Shown here piece after piece: positions 60,661-64,000 of a DNA stretch of 64,000 nucleotides. Below the pieces are notes generated by a model. The model had not been told where the DNA came from. It ran no database searches and worked only from the letters and a program-made list of their open reading frames with translations. Source of the DNA: Chamaecyparis obtusa (lineage: Eukaryota; Streptophyta; Pinopsida; Cupressales; Cupressaceae); the NCBI GenBank assembly GCA_027943335.1, contig BSBK01008424.1, positions 124,001 to 188,000 of the forward strand, written 5' to 3'. The position numbers and the translations under genes are program-made. Every line of letters starts with the position of its first letter. The first letter of the stretch is position 1.

Positions 60661-61560
60661 ATTATGAATACGCAATGTCATTAGAAATGATAAAAAATTT
60701 ATACACAATCTAATCCATAAGTTTTCATGAACATTCATACGATTATGGAACTCTAATAGCTTTAATGAAAAAGCTTCCTTCTGTTCTAGATTATTAAAAA
60801 AAATATAAGTTTTATTTGCTTTCCCCTTTGATTTAGATTTTTTCCATGCCAAAAACATTTTATGCTCGTAGAAAAAATATGTCCAATGAAGAAATTTTCA
60901 TCCAAATTACTTGGAACGAATCTCGATGGCTCCAAAACCGTTCATTTGGATTTCGTGTCAACTCTGACGTAGAAATTTCTCTCTAAAATACTGTAAAAGG
61001 CAATAACTTTTGAAGCAAATTCGGTGTTATTAAACTTTGGATCAGGTAGCTGACCACTCTTTTGGCATGCTTAATCAAGCAACAAATTCAATCTTCACGT
61101 GGTGCCAGGCTGGGATTCCTTGACCAGAATAGATCAAAGAGCCGCTGGAACTGTTCATGCATTCCTCTTAATTAGAAGAATTTGTGCTATGGTCAAAAAA
61201 CGTTAACCAGCAGATGTTGAAAATTGGCACGTTTTAATGATTCCCTGGAACTTCTAAAATTAAGAAAGCTACTTTGGCATCGTGGGCCACAGATCATCTT
61301 GAATCGACAAGAACGATTATCTAAGGAGATTCTAGCCGTGTTGTTTGCGTCGCACGGCCTCGATCGCTTGACGACCAAAGCCTTCGAAATCGGACGATGG
61401 GGGCGGCATTGAACAAGTCTGATCCATCTACCACACTGTCCTGACCAATTTTATCAATTTTTATTAACTATTTAGTACGTGATTTGGGTTATAGAAGTCC
61501 ATCCATTGAACACGCACAGGTTGTCCATTTTTAAGGTGCGCCACACGCCTCTAACGAGGA
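60661..61560. other. Upstream region of the gene at 62.06 kb
   Basis: No coding sequence supported. GC content rises from about 61,200 on. I found no clear TATA box close to the presumed transcript start, so the promoter position is not fixed. Confidence 0.4.
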
Positions 61561-62208
61561 AAACACACATTCTCGGATCGCTAGCAGAAGCGCCCAATTC
61601 GCCATTTTTGGACCGTATTTAGACGGCTACGGTTACCCTGCCATAACGAGACCTTCGTTTCGAGGTGAGGAATCTGAGATTTGAGGTTTCCAGCGTTCGT
61701 TTTTATCAATATTTGTGTAAACTAGAGTTTCCTGTATCCAAAATTTGAAGATGATCGTCAGACTGGGTTGTTGTACGTATGTGTGTTTTGAAGTATTGGG
61801 GGCTGTAAGGGCTGCTGTGGCATTTTTGATCGAAAAATGGTGGCATTTGAGGGGCTCACGCGGTAGAATTTCTGCAATTTTCGATTCTGTAAAGCTTTTA
61901 GCTGTAGGATTTCTTTTTGACGCTTTCCATGTCAATATTTGGCGGAAGGAGATATTTATGTTAGGGTTTCTGTTATTGGTCGAGGAATCTAACGTTTTTT
62001 GTTCTCTTGGCAGGCAATTTTTTCCTAGGGTTTTCTTCGGATTCAATTTGTGTTGGAGATGGATTACTTCTTCAGAGTTCGTATGGCCGACGGCATGCCG
62101 CCGCCTGAGAGGCTTATCGATCAGGGCGTGGAATTGTGCCCTTTTCTGAGGAACATTACCGAACCCACAAATTTTTGCTTTGCCTCGCCGCTAAGATTTC
62201 CCACGCCA
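61561..62208 (+). CDS. 5' UTR with intron and first coding exon of a conserved plant protein
   Basis: ATG at 62059 opens a 50-codon exon that ends exactly at a CCA/GTGAGT donor (62209), phase 0. It reads MDYFFRVRMADGMPPPERLI, then DQGVELCPFLRN and EPTNFCFASPLRFPTP. I recognise this as the N-terminus of a conserved land-plant protein of unknown function (core PPERLI..GV.LCPFLRNI.EPTNF). No enzyme motif is visible in this part. The surroundings are GC-richer than the rest of the window. Upstream, cgag/GTGAGG (61665) and ttggCAG (ending 62013) suggest a 349-bp intron in the 5' UTR. The upstream limit given here is a guess. The following exons are outside the window or unrecognised. Confidence 0.62.
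61665..62013 (+). other. Probable 5' UTR intron
   Basis: Donor GAG/GTGAGG and acceptor ctcttggCAG/GC frame a T-rich 349-bp stretch just before the start codon. An alternative acceptor is tttcctAG at about 62,026. Leader introns are common in plant housekeeping genes. Confidence 0.45.
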
Positions 62209-64000
62209 GTGAGTACTGTTTATTCTTACCCATTCCTAACATTCACAAATTTTCTTGGATTTGTATCTGTCGCATATGAAAGGTAAAGCTGTTTTTCAAG
62301 TCACCACCATGCAATTGCCAGAAGATATTTTATTGATGTTGTTGTTGGTCTTACATAGCTTCATAGTCATGTAAGTCTCCATATAGAAAATTAAGTCCTT
62401 ATGTTATTCCATGTATATGTGATGTTATATGAATGATAGGTGCTTGTCCGTGTTTGTGTTCAATCATTTTGATACTGGAGGGAGTACATTTGTTTTTGTT
62501 GTTGTCATCATCTCCAAAAGCCTGTCTAGGATCTTGCATTGTTAACTCAATTTATGATTTCAATGAGCAGTTTCAGTATGTGCATCCTTTGTAAATAGCC
62601 TCTTCATTACTATATATATGATCTTCTGGGATTCAATCTAAGGATATCCATCACCATACTATATCCTAAGAGAAGAACCATGAATTTAAGTTGACATTTT
62701 AGACCAATTACTTCTTGCATGATGTTATTATTTCTGATTTCTATCATTTTGATTTGTTTTACCTTACGGAGAAGTCCTTAATGTCTTGAAGGACACCTAA
62801 TGCACAATTGAACCATTGTTTGTTTTCTTACTTCGCTGTGATTTTTTGCATAAAATATTCCTTTTTTGTTCCTGTAACCTTTACCTACATTTGTTCAGTT
62901 TCTATGGTCTTATGTCTTATCATCTCGTTAGATGTAGCTTTGCATGTTCTGATTTTTTCTTCCTAATAAATAAGGTACAGACTTTGTTCTTTTTCAGTTA
63001 GTTAATTGCATTAATCTTTCCTGTTTACGGGCTTAATTACAAGAGAAACACATGGTTCTGCACATGCATTTTGGAAATTATCTAGGCATCCTTTCAGCAT
63101 TTGAGCCTCTTTTTGTCATGCTGGCCTCATCTAAACTAAACATTACATTAATACCCATTGCCAAAGAAGAAGACATTGTGGATGTCCTTTTTATTGGTAC
63201 AGAGGAAGTTGGCAATGAAACCTTGACTGGATCTCCTTGAATGTGAGCAAGAAGTGCTAGCACATCCTGTAGGTCAAGGGAATGGTATCCACTACAACCA
63301 GTATGAGAAAAGGAGCAATCACAGGTACAATAAAGCAATCTTCAGTAATGAGAAAGGAGCAACTAGAGGTACAATAAAGCAATGTTTAGTAATGAGAAAA
63401 GGTGCGATCACAGGTACAAAATAGCAATCATCAGTAATGAGAAAAGGAGCAATCACAGGTACAATAAAGCAATATTTGGTAATGAAAAAAGGAGCAATCA
63501 CAGGTATAATAAAGCAATCTTCAGTAATGAGAAAACGAACAATCTCATGTAGACTCAGAAATCTCAAGTAGTTGAAATAATAAAATATCATGATTTGGCA
63601 AGCTACTGAAGGTCAGAGAGCTTGGTGATGGGTTCAAGCTGGCGTTATAAGCCGTCAGTAAAAGAGGCCCAAAGGTTGCATTTAGGACAAAGAGGAGAGA
63701 GAAAGCATCATGGCAAAGACATTTGTCTTGAACATGTTCAATGTAGATTTAGGCAAGGAGAAAGAGGAAGGATTTCCCTATTCAACTCGTAGTAATGATA
63801 AATTACTATGACTTATGTAACTGATTAACAACTGACTGTTAGATTCTTACATGGAAATTAATGAGCATAATCAATCACACAATCAATGCCATATTTGAGT
63901 AATTTATATTGAATTCTTGAACACTCTAATTATCAGTAGACCCATGGTAGTTCAGTCGTAGCAGAGGGCATTGTACATTGTATTGGACATAAAGGCTTGC
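62209..64000 (+). other. First coding intron of the gene, at least 1.8 kb
   Basis: It starts with GTGAGTACTG. No second exon with protein-like content was found before the end of the window. The frame 63052-63240 is short and unsupported. A tandem repeat lies at 63,304-63,545. Confidence 0.45.
63304..63545. repeat. Tandem repeat, about 5.5 units of 42-43 bp
   Basis: The unit contains gagaaaaggagcaatcacag, gtacaataaagcaat and cttcagtaat. Copies differ at a few positions. The open frame on the minus strand (63319-63591, repeating FLITEDCFIVPVIAP) comes from the repeat, since the unit length is near a multiple of three. Confidence 0.9.

Noticed and set aside
61224..61412. 62-codon frame on the plus strand upstream of the conserved exon
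   Set aside because: Overlaps a frame on the other strand, has no recognisable motif, and sits in the presumed promoter region.
63304..63545. CRISPR-like regular repeats
   Set aside because: Units are directly adjacent with no unique spacers, and the window is eukaryotic.
63319..63591. 90-codon minus-strand frame with repeated FLITxDCFIVPVIAP
   Set aside because: Direct translation of a 42-bp tandem repeat whose length is a multiple of three; no independent support.

Overview
This looks like nuclear DNA from a seed plant with a large, repeat-filled genome. It is AT-rich, has very low gene density, carries many old and nested plant retroelements, and holds a decayed plant-specific WRKY gene. 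A gymnosperm would fit, but nothing in the window proves it.

Layout. (1) 1-13,733: most of a Ty3/gypsy element of the Tat lineage on the minus strand. It runs off the left edge and reads, right to left: 5' LTR, PBS, a 2.4-kb leader with two clusters of a gcgata-type motif, gag-protease-G-patch, RT-RNase H, a second archaeal-type RNase H, integrase, a long 3' spacer and an oppositely oriented extra ORF. Two frameshifts, two nonsense codons and a lost integrase catalytic Glu make it dead. (2) 13,734-17,264: the 3' part of a poly-A retroposon, cut by the Tat insertion, then a solo LTR of the same Tat family in the opposite orientation. (3) 17,292-17,783: a WRKY pseudogene that keeps its intron. 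(4) 20.7-28.3 kb: two diverged copies of a promoter-like segment 3.9 kb apart, a degenerate repeat array between them, scraps of possible exons and a tRNA-derived SINE. (5) 30-34.5 kb: local duplications, a degraded gypsy gag with an initiator-Met-type PBS, and an LTR region with an 814-bp tandem duplication. (6) 35.2-39.1 kb, minus strand: a second, longer copy of the retroposon of region 2, with three hairpins whose stems co-vary and, upstream, two unrecognised ORFs that look like paralogues. (7) 40.2-53.5 kb, minus strand: an L1-type LINE broken by two younger insertions, a 6.4-kb non-autonomous LTR element inside its RNase H domain and a 355-bp solo LTR with a perfect 5-bp target duplication inside its RT. 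In both cases the reading frame rejoins when the insert is removed. (8) 55.2-60.7 kb: AT-rich DNA with a 1.35-kb inverted-repeat (Harbinger/Tourist-like) element carrying a TG/TA microsatellite, a fresh 280-bp tandem duplication and a 71-bp tandem array. (9) 61.5 kb to the end: the only convincing live gene, the 5' UTR and first coding exon of a conserved plant protein of unknown function, followed by an intron longer than 1.7 kb.

Apart from the gene at the right edge, nearly everything is a transposon, a fragment of one, or a simple duplication. The most useful observations are the layered insertions (LINE first, then the LTR elements), W-box-dense U3 regions in the 6.4-kb element, the co-varying hairpins, and the unidentified ORF pair at 37.2-39.1 kb.
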